A stretch of 50,566 nt of DNA from Scleroderma bovista (GCA_037178675.1 JAYMGJ010000306.1:1-50566); one strand, 5' to 3'. Shown: positions 23,268 to 35,060, counted from the stretch's first letter. Notes: a model not told the origin generated them from the letters alone. Made by a program: numbers and translations.

Positions 23268-25863
23268 TTACTTACTCCCATTCACGTTGCTGACTTTCTT
23301 TGACTGGCCAACTTTCCCAACGTTGCGGGTACACTGACCTGCCGAAGCAGTACCCGCGGGAACCAATCCTAATGCAGAATGAGAGGACTTGGCTCCCACT
23401 GGCCTGATACTCACGGCCATATTATCTGCAGGATGTCCACCAGAGGAGCCACCACTTTCGCCATGATCTGAATAATATTTAGTGGATAATATCTGTTTAC
23501 CTGTATCACATACCATCTGCGGGAATTGATCCCAGTGCAGCACCATCGGAATTGGCACCCGTGGGCTTCTGACCCACGGCCATTGTATTTGATGGATGTC
23601 CAATGGAGGAGCCGCAATTTTTTCCTTGGCCTGAATAATGTTTAGTGGATAATATCTGTCTGCATGTATCACATACCATCCGCGGGAATTGATGCTGGTG
23701 CAGAACCACTGGGCATGGCACCCATGGGCTTGTTACCCGTGGGTCGACTACTAGGCCCCTGGCCTTAATAACATTTAGCTTATAATACCTGTATATATGT
23801 ATTACTTACCACCTCCGTTGCCATCTATCCGCTGTGCTTTCTTTGGCGGGCCTACCTTGAATGTTGTGGGACCTGTGGGTGCCTTGCCAATATCGTTTCT
23901 GGCTTCAGTATCTGCCTCCTGGTCTTCCTCGCTATGCTGTGGGTCCTCTTCATCAGTAGTGGTATCTGTTCAATCCATCAGCAATTGTCATTAGAACTAG
24001 CCAATATATAACCTCCTGCACGTCTCTTGGACTGGGCACCCGCGGACTTTTTACCTGTGGGTCCACTACTTCTTCCCTGGTCTGAATAATGTTTAGTCAA
24101 TAATATCCGACCCTATGTATTACATACCACTGCTATTCCTGTCTGTCCAACGTGCATTCTTTGGTGGGCCGACCTTGAATTTCGCCAGACCTGCAGGTGC
24201 CTTGCCAGCATGGTTTCTGGGTTCAGTATCAGTTTCTTCATCTTCCTCGCTATATTCTCCGTCCTCTTGATCGTCAGTAGTGGTATCTATCCAGTTTGTC
24301 AGTAACTACCGCAGGACCCAGTCAATATATACTTTCCTGTGCGTCTCCTTTTCCTAAACTCTTTGTGGATGGCTCATTGGGTTTGCTGACCACAGGCTGT
24401 GTTGATCCGTCCGATTTTATCCACATCTTGAATTTAAAGATGTCCGCAGGATTGGTATCCTGCCGGCCTTTCCACCATTCCAGGATTTCCGTTACTTCAT
24501 TGTTGTTAAACCGGGTTGGTTCTTTGAACGATACGTGGGAGGGAAGATAGTGGTTTGAAATGTAGGTACTTGTGTCCTCCGCGATTGCACCCCAGGGGAT
24601 GGATGACGACGCCCGCCCACACGCCTTTCCTGAGGGGTGCAATATGTATATATCATTGAAAGCTGGTAAGGGACTTACGGTAATGGTAGGCCACAAATGC
24701 CTGCATGACATCTTTCTTCTCTTGGGCAATCATGTTCAATATGATTGGGATCTGTGGTGTACCATCATCTCCCATCGGGAGTTCTGCCTCTGGCTGCTTC
24801 TTCCCCTTTCTTACCTTTGTCCTCTGCAATGCTTCCTCCTCTCCACTTTCCTCCACATTGTTGTCCTTGTCCTGGCCGAATAAATCAAATACATACCTGG
24901 ACCACCTTTTCTCCATCCTCCCCCAATCGTCAAACCACCTGCCACTCCCTATCTCATCATTATAGTCATGACTGCATATTTCAGTGTGGAGATTCACTTT
25001 CTGTTAATGAAAACTTACAAGCTCATCATAGGGTCCCCATCGGATCCTTTCCACGCCGTTATCACCACCACCCGGGTCCTGCATTGTTTCCACATCTCCT
25101 CGGCAAACTCTCTTACATATTGTTTACCCTTTGTGTCTGCGGTCCTAGAATCTGGTTAATTGAAGCATGATATGCAAATGCGTCACCCACAGGCTCTGGA
25201 TATCCTCAGTTGGGTGTGCTTCATTCCACTCCTTTGCAGTCCTTTCTGCCTCCTCCCATTGCTCTGCGGACATCCTTCTTATCAGCTTGTCCACCGCCTT
25301 CTGATATTTCCCGATGTACCCTGCACTCCCTGATTTGTGGCCAGATTTCTCTAACAACTTCTTTATTTGCTCTTTCCTCTGCTTCATGATCACCCCGCAT
25401 GCATTCCATTTCTGGCCATAGGTCACCAACTTCTTTCAGGAGCGAGTGCTGGAATTGTTGTAAAGCCAATGCTGAATTGCCTACAAACATAATTTGTGCT
25501 ATGTATGCTTCAAGACCAAAAAGAACACTCACCTTTTTCTTGGTAACCCACTGATGGGTCTTCAGAGTCTTGTTGGGGCCCAACCTATGAATGGTGTCAC
25601 TGATCTTTCTCAGTACCGACCTTTTTTTGGGGCTTGTCCCCCTCCATCCAGGACTTAAGGTTCTCCTGGACAATGGCAATCTCATCATCTCTAAGGGGGG
25701 TATTCCCTGGTGCTGTGGAGTGAGACTCTTCACTAGAGCTGGCATCCTGATACTCTGGAGTAGCCATGGAGGAGTTGTGGTTGCAGTCCAAAGTCTCAAT
25801 TTCAGGGCACATACTACCAGGTTGTTGAATGAAATTCACGCGGTCAATCTGTTCACATGTCAT
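23268..25863 (-). pseudogene. Multi-exon Agaricomycete protein with duplicated exon modules
   Basis: I recognise this as a widespread hypothetical family of mushroom genomes without a known function. Blocks on the minus strand: an acidic N-terminus with MATPEYQDASSSEESHS (25,767), KISDTIHRLGPNKTLKTHQW, VTYGQKWNACGVIMKQRKEQ, a helical stretch SGYIGKYQ-like to NEAHPTED, REFAEEMWKQCRTRVVVITAW, DEIGSGRWFDDWGRMEKRW...VFDLFG, AYHYRKACGRASSSIPWGAIAED and ILEWWKGRQDTNPADIF. Introns of 45-52 nt join them, for example 25,481-25,532 and 24,630-24,678. The 3' part is built from repeated small exons: acidic TTTD...FKVGPPK modules at about 24,286-24,128 and 23,966-23,811, and Gly/Ser/Ala modules after each. 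Damage: frameshift in the T run at 25,622-25,628 and TGA at 25,438-25,436. The true 3' end is uncertain. Confidence 0.65.
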
Positions 25864-26177
25864 TTTGACCCTTTACCCCACCTTACTATTTGTCACAAAG
25901 TGCAATGCCAGCATGGTGGCACCTGCCCATGGAATCTCGGTTATCAGCAGATCCCTGCTATATATGTCTAAGTGCTATTTTGGTCAAGTCATTTCGGACA
26001 AACATTCTTTTGGCTATCTGGAGATCTTATGCCATAAATGGTAAGATTGCCTTTGTGGCTGATCCGAGTTTGGCAGCAATGTTGATCAGAGTCACAAATT
26101 CCGAACACCGCAGGTATTGCAATGAGGCAGTTTGAGTGCAACATTTTCACTTGGTGTTGGCTGGTATCCATAGTATC
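25864..26177. other. Short divergent promoter region
   Basis: About 310 bp between the minus-strand multi-exon gene and the CxC2-KDZ start. No gene or clear element visible; it may hold promoters for both directions. Confidence 0.3.
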
Positions 26178-29100
26178 ATGGTGAAGCCTAAAGTCACCAA
26201 AGTCGGTTCTACACCAGCAATCCATGTCACATGGAAGACAGTAAGATCAGGTGGGCAATACAGAGACAAGATTGTGAAGGTTCCTCCCCGAAAAAAGGCA
26301 CACATTGCAAGGGAGAATAATGAATCACCCTCCAAGGCAGGTGTGTCAACCATGGAGCATCCCGGTTTGTGCGGACAAGAAGCCTGGGAATCATATCCAG
26401 ACATGAATGATGTACCAATGCATGGATTTAAACTGCTGAGGAATCAGGTCTGGCACATGAGTTTACTTTGCACACATTTCTCATATAATAATAGGACCAC
26501 TACCTCGACCAATGGCTCCAATACAAGGATAAATACTTATCTGTGCTTTTTGACATAGAGGCACCCCCTGAACCAAGAGTGTGTACAAAGTGTGGTGCAG
26601 ATGGCACCTACAGATGCACTGAGTGTGCTCATAGACTGGTGTTGTGCAAGAAATGCTGCCTTGATGCACACCAGCTCAGTCCTTTCCACAACATTCAAAG
26701 GTGGACAGGTGCTTTCTTCAAGGATTTCTCCCTCAGGCTGGTGAGTGCTCTCGTCTTGGTCGGAGACATGGTGACTCATTTCGCAGGTTGGCCTGGTGAT
26801 TTACCTTGGGCATGGTGGAAAGCCATGTCCGACTGGTGGTTACTTTGTGGAAAATATTTCCAGTGATTGTGAAGAAGAATGGGAAGAGATGAAGGAGGAT
26901 GGATGCCCCCCCCATCTGGTTAAACCAAGTGACAGAAGTTGCTTGGCCGTGGTCCATACCAACGGGGTCCATTTTTGTGATATCCGGTTCTGCAGCTGTG
27001 TAGGTTCTGAGGAATCCCACATGCAGCTGATGATGACTGGCATGTTTCCTGCCACAATCACGGAGCCCAGGACCGCATTTACCTTCCATGTTCTGGACGA
27101 TTTCATCAGGGACAATGTAGAGTGTGGTACAACCACAATGAACTACTATAGTAAACTGCAGAGGGTCACATCAAATGCATTTCCTCATTTGGTTCCAGTA
27201 GGTCATTCCAATCTTGCATTTCTGCGGGAATAACAGATGGGTTATTATAGGATAGGTACAAGGAATTACTGAGGGTTTCCAGGGTCTGGAGGCTGCTAAA
27301 ACTGCTCAAATGGCAGGGATTTCATTCTGGATCAGTGGAACCTGGGCCAGGGGGATTAGTCCTTTTTTGCCCTGCATGTCTGCAGCCAGGGATCAACATT
27401 CCATCTGGGGACGATGTAGATCTAACTGAGTAAGTGATTGTGATATACCCCAGTAAATGAAGTTTATCAGTTTAGTTGGAAATATGCCTGCATAATTGTG
27501 ATGGATGGAAATTTCAAGGCAGAGCATATGCTACTAAAGCACACTGAAAATGAACTTTGGCTCATGGATGGAAAGGGATTTATGGTAGGATCACAACCAT
27601 ACAAGGAATACTTGGAGGGAACAGCAAACCAAGTGGAGGTGTGTCATAAAGTATCTCCGTGGTCCAGAAGATTAAACTCCAGGCAGCAGTCAGACTGTAG
27701 TAACCACCGCGTGGTAAATCAGGCCAATGCCAACAGAAGTCAACTAGCTTCAACAGGAATTGGTGGGTGTGCATGTGCAAGGCATGGGTGTTTTGTACCA
27801 CATGCAATGGTCGACTTCCCAAAGGGAGAGCAGTGAGTCCACAGATCTATCCCACGGTATATATACCAACAACAAGAAAGGCAAGTAAACATGGACTATG
27901 CCCTTGTTTATGCAGTCAGGCATGGCACAGATCTGGCTCAGCAGGTCATAAATATTTATGACATCAATTGTCAATACAGCAGAAACCTGCAAAGGCGAAT
28001 TGAAGGAAACCAGTACATTTCGTTACCATCCAGGGTTGAAATTCAACCCAGGATTGGCATTTGGCATGTTCACGGACACCAAACACAATGCTTTGCTAGG
28101 TATGCTCCAAATTTTATTTCCGGGGCAGGAAATGTGGATGGGGAAATTATGGAAACACTTTGGTCATCCCTCAACATTGTATCCCCCTCAACACAGGGAA
28201 TGGTTACCCCCCATTGGCAGGAAATGTTGGACTTCCAGATGAATGACAGCAATTTTTTGAAGATGGTCTGCATGTGTGAGTCCACAGTGGAATTGCCTTA
28301 CATATAATCTTATCATCAACACTTTAGCAATGACTTTAGGGAGAAAAATGAAGTCTGCAAAGAAAAATTTGTTGACATTTGAGAATGCCTTTACAATGTT
28401 GGATGCGACTGTACCAGAAGATTTGCACCGGATTTGGATGGACCAGGAGACAAAGGCCTTAGCGGAGCAGTTATCCAATCCCAAGGCCATGGACATATAT
28501 GATGTGCAGTTGGAGAAAGGTAAGCCAAATAATAATGATGTTCAGACCTTTCTAAATATTCCTTCGAAGCACCCACCATTAAATCAATGGAGATGGATCT
28601 CATAGAACAATCCGCAGGGATCTCTCCATGGGGATCCGCAACTTGGATTGCATGGGCACTGAAAGTGGAGGAGGCGCAGGTCACACTTCGATTAGATGTC
28701 CAGAGGATCGACACCAGGTGAACAGAAAAATAAATGCTGGACATTTTGGGTTGCCATGACAAGCTACAATCCCAGATCAATGGCTTGGTCCAAGCCGTGG
28801 CACAATTCTTAGGTGAAGAATGGGATGGACTCATTTTTCCAGCAGATGGAGACAGTGAGGACAACTCTGACAACACATTCTTCTTAACATCCCCTGGAAA
28901 TGCAGAAGTTGCTGCACTCCCATTACCATTGTATATGGGAATGGATGCTTGTCGTTGATTGGGGCTGGAGGGCCTTGCCAACCAGGAACTACTGCTACGA
29001 CAGGGCCAGGCTAATGATGCACTGCATGAAATAAGGCTTGCATTGGCTGACAAGGCAGTCCTGTTTAGGACAGAGGTCAGACATAGTAGGAATTATACCA

Positions 29101-29862
29101 TGGTTAGTAGGGCCTGGAAGAAGGTGACCGACACAGAGGCCATGGTCAAGAGGCATGCCGCAGTGTGTCAGCACTGTCATCAACAAATGATCTTAATTGG
29201 AGCAAACTCTGACCTCTTGGCTCGCTATCAACCACTGGACAAGAAGGACTTGAGGGTAAGCACTGTGGTTTCAGACCCCAATGCAAGAGGACATTGGCAG
29301 GACACCTTGGCATGGTTTTGGACAATGGACATACCCAAGGATATGGATACCAATGACTGGATGTTGGAATGTAAAGTTTCCTTGCAGCAGCTCGCAATGA
29401 TATTTTTTACTGATTGTAATGTTTAGCCTTTTACCGCGTTCATTGGCTCCGAGCCAAAGCAAAAAGAGACAGGTGGGTGGAGGAAGTAGAGCTGTTGGCT
29501 CAAGAAAAAGAGTGGACAAGGGATTTCTTCAGATACCAAGCAAAGTTATGGGAAGGATTGGAGACAAAGGCCAAATTGAATGGAGACCACGGCTTATGTT
29601 GCTACTCAGCTGGACAATATGACCTATATAGTAAGTTGGCAGGCCTGTGTTTGTAGTGGTATGCACAGCTGTAAATGAGGATTCTGTGGAAAACATATCC
29701 CATGAAACCATTGAATTGGAATTGTCATTGCAGAGGACTTCACCACGGGAAGATTCATTGCTGCGAAAACTACATAGATTACCAGGGTATGTTGAACATA
29801 TGCAGAGTCTCAGTGTGGGGATGTTGTGGAAATGCTTTGCATTCAACAATATCCTAGCCTGA
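26178..29862 (+). pseudogene. CxC2-type KDZ transposase
   Basis: Exon 1 starts MVKPKVTKVGS. Exon 2 (26,495-26,740) carries the CxC2 cluster VCTKCGADGTYRCTEC...LVLCKKCCLDAH, then SPFHNIQRWTGAFFKDFSL and (exon 3) VGLVIYLGHGGKPCP. Exon 5 holds VMDGNFK (first catalytic Asp region), exon 6 GIGGCACARHGC, exon 7 VNMDYAL, IYDINCQYS (second Asp region) and GNVDGEIMETLW (Glu region). Downstream are GLEGLANQELLLRQGQANDAL, LAWFWTMDIPKDMD and FYRVHWLRAKAKRDRWVEE. Introns include 26,448-26,494, 26,741-26,786, 27,198-27,250, 27,430-27,475, 27,639-27,686, 27,833-27,880, 28,276-28,327, 28,520-28,569 and 29,371-29,426. One TGA at 28,956 sits where family members have Arg. The exon junctions near 28,718-28,765 and after 29,630 are unclear. 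It is better preserved than the CxC1 copy; the DDE-type residues look present, but it is probably inactive. Confidence 0.88.
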
Positions 29863-30435
29863 CATAATATATTTAGTGGATACATTGTCCAAAGATGTGT
29901 ATTTCATGTATCTACGATCTTCCGTGGCTGCTGGTATCATCCATGCTATCCACCCAAATGTCCCACAACATCCACCTTGAATTGGTGTTGATCTCCAACA
30001 TATCCAACCTTTGGGAATAATGGAAGAGTAACTCACTCTTGGATCGAAGCCTTTGATCTACATCCTTCAGCTGCAGTTCAATATGCGCTAACATTTCCTT
30101 TCTTGTTGCTGGCGGTGACTTTTCCATATTGACTAATGTGGGGATTGTGTTGTCCCTCACCTGTGCAATTTAGTGGATAAGTAATATTGTAAACAGTTTA
30201 ATCTCACATGATCGGCTGGAAAGAACTTGATAGCCTCCTTGATTAAACTGGTGAGGCGGGTGCCATCTGATCTTGCTGTGACCGCGGGACCATCGTGTTT
30301 CCACCACGCATTTGGCATTGGCCCAGTGATCACAACATGTATTTCATTTGGGTGAATGCAGAAGATGTTGATGTTGGAGAGCTCTAGTCGCAAGTCCTCT
30401 GGTGTCATCTCATCCACAGAGACACATTCCAACAC
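29854..30435 (-). CDS. Unknown protein next to KDZ and TET/JBP genes
   Basis: Three minus-strand blocks join in phase: 30,435-30,208 (VSVDEMTPEDLRLELSNINI ... PADH), 30,160 downward (VRDNTIPTLVNMEKSPPATR, then a heptad-like helical stretch), and a tail with TFGWIAWMIPAATEDRRYMK ending at 29,854. The intron 30,161-30,207 has GTGAG/CAG ends. More coding-like sequence with frame breaks continues upstream to about 30,930 (FGLRFRCFVCTLQ). The family is not recognised. It is convergent with the CxC2-KDZ gene, whose end it touches, and divergent from the TET/JBP-like gene, so it may belong to the same transposon unit. Confidence 0.45.
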
Positions 30436-30930
30436 TCAGGCTGCAACTGCTGGGAGCCACATGACAATGTTGGCCCTATTGCATGCCCCAAGAATGCATT
30501 CCAGTGCTGCCTTTATTAGTGGTCAGGATCTGGAAAGTGGTATGAAACATAATGGCATACCACTTCTCCCTGAACATGATCATACCATGGAATGGAATCT
30601 GGTAGGGCCCCCTCTCCAGACGTCTGCAATGTGCAGACAAAGCATCGGAATCTCAATCCGAAGTACTGCAAGGTGAGCAAGAGTTGGCAGGAAGTAACTG
30701 TAGCCATTGATGTGCGATCAGGGATGTGGGGCCTATAAATATAAGAGCACTGCTAGTATTCCCATGTTCCACATGTTATTGTTCAAGATATCCTTACATT
30801 CTGCAGTGGTGTAATGATGGACTTCCGCGGTTGCTTGCAAAAACTGTCTGAGTCTAGTCACAGTGATATTATCAGTGCTGTCACTGTGCCACTGAGCCTT
30901 GTAATAGAACTATCTTAAATGATGTATCAT

Positions 30931-31300
30931 GTTCATGTTTCCATTTAGTACCATCTGCAGTTATTCATAACTCCCTCATGCAATCCGCACACCGCATTGC
31001 ATTTCCAATGTGTACCATCCGTGGTGGTGTATTGGCATAAGTCCCTCATGCAATCTGCATCCCTCATCAATTGTACTGGTGTATTGGCATATTTCCCGCT
31101 AATATCAAATGCAACTGTGGTATGGTGTGATTTCCACTGTCACCACCCTGCTCAGACATGTAGTACCATCACAATGGATCATCTTCCATCCCTTGATCCG
31201 TTATGACCATTTACATAAAATGCTCAATCTCCACGGCTTCATATGAGTGAGTATATATGTCAGCACACTGGATCCATTCCAATTGCTGGTCCTTTCTGCC
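30931..31300. other. Divergent spacer upstream of the TET/JBP-like gene
   Basis: CCCTCATGCAATC occurs twice (about 30,971 and 31,041) and GTGTATTGGCATA occurs twice nearby, a local imperfect duplication of roughly 60-70 bp. It probably contains the promoter of the gene starting at 31,301. No ORF. Confidence 0.35.
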
Positions 31301-32563
31301 ATGGCTCCACCCACCCCCATATTGGCTGATTACCATCTTGCTCAAAGAGTAGCACTTTACATGCGCCAACACTTCTGCTTTGAGGCCTTTCCGCTGTCTG
31401 ACAACCCTGCACCAGAACCTCTTTTTGATCTGCCAGTGGATACCGCGGTTGGCATGAATCACATGGTTTCCATGTTGGTGGCTGCATACAACAATCGTAG
31501 TGAGTGTCCTCATTGGACTTCCGCAATCCTTTCCACCATCCATCCAACAGTGCAATCTGGTATTGATATTATCAGGCTGGATGAAGCCTTGGCTCCAATG
31601 GAACCTGGATCCAACCTGGACCAGGAGGCGTGGCTTGTCAAGAACTTTCCCTCATCAATTACGGGGCTTGTGGACAAGCCTGCTATTATCCTTGGTGAGG
31701 GTGGAACTATTGTTCTGTGGTACATTCCTGGTGCTATTGCCCGATCAACACAGGTGACATCTGCACTTGATTATTATGTAACTTATTGATTTGTATTTTA
31801 AGGACTGCATATTTCATGCCATGTCTTCCCTCCAGGATCCATTGGGCAGCAGGATCTTGGGCCACACATGGAGGACAATGCCGCAATACTTCAATAATAA
31901 GGATGGCCAACTTGCAGGGTGTTTGGAATTCTCGCCAGCCAGACACCAATTACGCCACTCAGTAAGTTACATGGGCTTAATTTTTGCAAACACTCCATGT
32001 TTGAATAGACCTGTCATGACATGCCAACAATCTCCATGGACCTGGACACAGAGTCTGGGTACCAGTGGCTGGTGGACATGACATTCCCTGCTTCCATTAT
32101 ATCGGGTGTGCTATCCATAATGCATCCGCAACTGTATGATGTGGGTATGCGTGGGATTGAACTTCTTGATGATTGGTCCTGCAAGAATGACCCTAGAATG
32201 CAGCGTGCCCTCTGCAGGTGGCCCACGGTCTTTACCAATGTTTCCGTCATTGCAAACCGATGCACACCCCTCCACCGCAACCCTCATTCCCGATCTAGCT
32301 GGTATGATGTCCTTGTCAATGTCGGAGACTTTGACCATTGTGTTTTGGATCTTCCCACACTTGGAATAGAGCTGTTGTACAGGCCGGGAACTGTGGCAGC
32401 ATTTTCTGGTAGGTTGCTTAGGCATGGAGTCAATGCTGTTCAGGGGAATAGGTACTGTTTGACCTATTACATGAGGGATAACATCCACCATTGGTTTAAT
32501 GTGCCAAGGTGTGATTTTATGCAGGTTCAAAGTTTGGAGGAGTCCTTATTGGCTAGTATGTAA
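31301..32563 (+). CDS. TET/JBP-like 2OG-Fe(II) dioxygenase, intact ORF
   Basis: Exons 31,301-31,753, 31,836-31,961 and 32,009-32,563 give 1,134 nt and a complete 377-residue frame. Start MAPPTPILADYHL has a good ATG context (GCCATGG). The C-terminal half matches the fungal TET/JBP (KDZ-associated) oxygenase pattern: VIANRCTPLHRNPHSR, WYDVLVNVGDF, LDLPTLGIELLYRPGTV, FSGRLLRHGV and NRYCLTYYMRDNIHHW. In the double-stranded beta-helix fold the first metal motif is H-x-D; here it reads H282-R-N284. The distal His is probably H332 and a 2-oxoglutarate-binding Arg probably R349. Active members oxidise 5-methylcytosine in DNA; the D to N change may impair iron binding. It lies next to a CxC2-KDZ transposase, the known genomic association of this family. 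The second intron acceptor (31,835 rather than 31,802) was chosen because it keeps the frame. Confidence 0.78.
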
Positions 32564-32759
32564 TGAAGGCTTGTAGCCCATAGGTATTTATGTATAGTAA
32601 TTTCTTAGGTGATGACTCTGGTGCCCTCCTGCCATATGACTGTGTGTTATGTATTGTGATCACCCATTTCATCCAGGCCAATGACAGTAAGTTGGTGAAG
32701 CACTGGATCTATCAATAACAGGCATGGAGGATGACACAGATGACATGGTTGAATCACAT

Positions 32760-34075
32760 AACAGCTCTTGGGCTGCCCTATAGGTGAAAGAGACAGCCAG
32801 TGAGCACACCCATATCAGATGGGGAAATGTATCCTCAGCCCAGACATCTACAATGGCAACATAAATGTTGGGCATATCCATGTAATGTGGGTGATGTACT
32901 ATTCCAGCCCACCCATATAATATGATGTTACAGTTTATGGGCTGTGCTATATAGTATTATGGAGACAACTATTGAGCCCACCAGTATGGGATGGGTGACT
33001 GTGTTCTGGGCCCATGCATCGACAACGAGAACATAAGAAATGGGCTGGCCCAAATACCCTGTGGAGGGTAGTATGCCAGCCCACCCATATCATATGATGT
33101 TACAGTTTATTGGCTGTGCTATATATGATGGAGACAGGAATTGAGCCCACTGGTATGGGATGGGTGACTATGTTCTGAGCCCATGCATTGAGAATGGGAA
33201 CATAATCAATGGGGCTGGCCCATGTACACTGTGGAGGGTAGTATTCCAGCCCACCCATATCATATGATGTTATAGTTTATGGGCTGTGCTATATATGATG
33301 GAGATAGCTATTGAGCCCACCTGTATGGGATGGGTGACTGTTAGGCTGGGCCCATGCATATACAATGGGAACATAAGAAGTGGGCTGGCCCATATACCCA
33401 GGGGAGGGTAGTATGACAGCCCACATGTATCATATGAGGTCATATATCATGGGCTGCCCTATCAATGATGGGAACAGGTACTGAGCCCACCCATATGGGA
33501 TGGGGCATGTGTTATGGGCCCAGACATCAACAACAGTAAGATAGGCATTGGACTGACTCATGTGATATGGGTGAATTACTGTAACAGCCCAATTATATTA
33601 GATGATGTGATACCATGTGGGCTGCCCTATATATAATGGAAACAGATATTGAGCCCATCTGGGATGGCACAAGGTGTTCTGGGCCAACCCATCAGCAATG
33701 GGGAAGTATGGACTGGGCTGACTCATATAATGTGGGATGGGTAATATGTCAGCCCACCCATATCACATGGCGTCACAACATCTGGGCTGGCCCATAGGTG
33801 ACATAGATAGCTATAGGGCCTGCCCATCTGAGACGGGGAAATGTAATTTGGGCCCATCCATCTGTAATAGGAAGAGAGGACTCCATGGGCTGGTCCATAT
33901 GACATAGGGGAATGAGATACCAGCCCACCCACATCATATGAATTATACACTATGGGCTGCCCTTATATGATGAAAACAGCTATTGAGCCCACACATATGA
34001 GATGGGGGAATGCAACATGGGCCTGCCCATCTGCAACATAAAATGACAAAATGGGCTGACCCTTATAACATGGGT
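32760..34075. repeat. Tandem satellite, unit about 170 bp
   Basis: CAGCCCA followed by CCCATATCATATGATG-like sequence recurs at about 32,904, 33,075, 33,247, 33,417, 33,582, 33,751 and 33,920, a spacing of 165-172 bp. Each unit also carries GGGCTG near a TATAT tract, a GAGCCCA...GGGATGGG phrase and a GGGCCCATGCAT phrase. Units diverge mildly. No gene is present; the region 32,564-32,759 before it also holds no gene. Confidence 0.85.
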
Positions 34076-34098
34076 GCAATATCCAAATTCGTTTCTTG

Positions 34099-35060
34099 TA
34101 GCATATTGAAGGCAAAGGTTAGTGCACTGATTATAAACCACCACTCCCACATAATGCAGTGGTTATCCATCTTGAGCCCCATCTATCTGTGAATAGATAT
34201 CCCCCTGCAGGGGCGTGCAGATGTTTTCCACTGAGGGTGCAGGTAGCATATTGAAGGAAGAGGTTAGTGAATTGATTATAAACAACTGTTCCCGTATAAT
34301 ATAATGGCTATCCATCTTGATCCCCATCTATCTGTGGATTGATATCCACCTGTGGGGATATGTGGAGGTTTCAATGAGGGTGCCAGTAGCATATTGAAGG
34401 CAGAGGTTTGTGTATTAATTATAAACTGCTCCCACATAATATAATAATTATCCTTCTTGACCCCCATCCAACTGTGGATGGATATCTGCCTACAGGGGTA
34501 TGTGGAAGTTTTCCAATGAGGGTTCTGGTAGCATATTGAAGGCAGAGGTTAGTGAATTGATTATAAACAACTATTTCCACATAATATAATGGCTATCCAT
34601 CTTGACCCCTATCTATCCATGGATGGATATCTGCCTGCAGGGATATGTGAAGGTTTTCAAATGATGGTGCCAGTAGCATATTGAAGGCAAAGGTTTGTGT
34701 ATTAATTATCAAAAACTACTCCCACATAATATATTGGTTATCCTTCTTGACCTCCATCTATCCGCAGATGGATATCTGCCTGCAGGGGTATGCGGGGGGT
34801 TTTCAATGAGGGTTCTGATAGCATATTGAAGGCAGAGGTTGGCGGACTGATTATAAACAACTATTCCTGCATAATATAATGGCTATCCACCTTGACCACC
34901 ATCCAACCGCAGATGGCCATCCCTCTGGCGGGGCATGCGGAGGTTGTCTGTAAGGGTGCTGGCAGGATATTGAAGGCAAAGGTTAGTGCATTCATTATAA
35001 ACCACCTTTCCCGATAAACATAATGGTTATCCTTCTTGACCACCTGTGGGTGGTTATCCA
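34099..35060. repeat. Second tandem satellite, unit about 145 bp
   Basis: TAGCATATTGAAGG occurs at 34,099, 34,244, 34,387, 34,529, 34,674 and 34,819, with a variant at about 34,964. Spacing is 142-145 bp. Each unit includes GATTATAAAC, ATAATATAATGGCTATCC, TTGACCCCCATC and CTGCAGGGG. Short minus-strand frames here are repeat translations. Confidence 0.9.

Noticed and set aside
32760..35060. CRISPR-like arrays
   Set aside because: Repeats are long and contiguous without unique spacers, and the window is eukaryotic.
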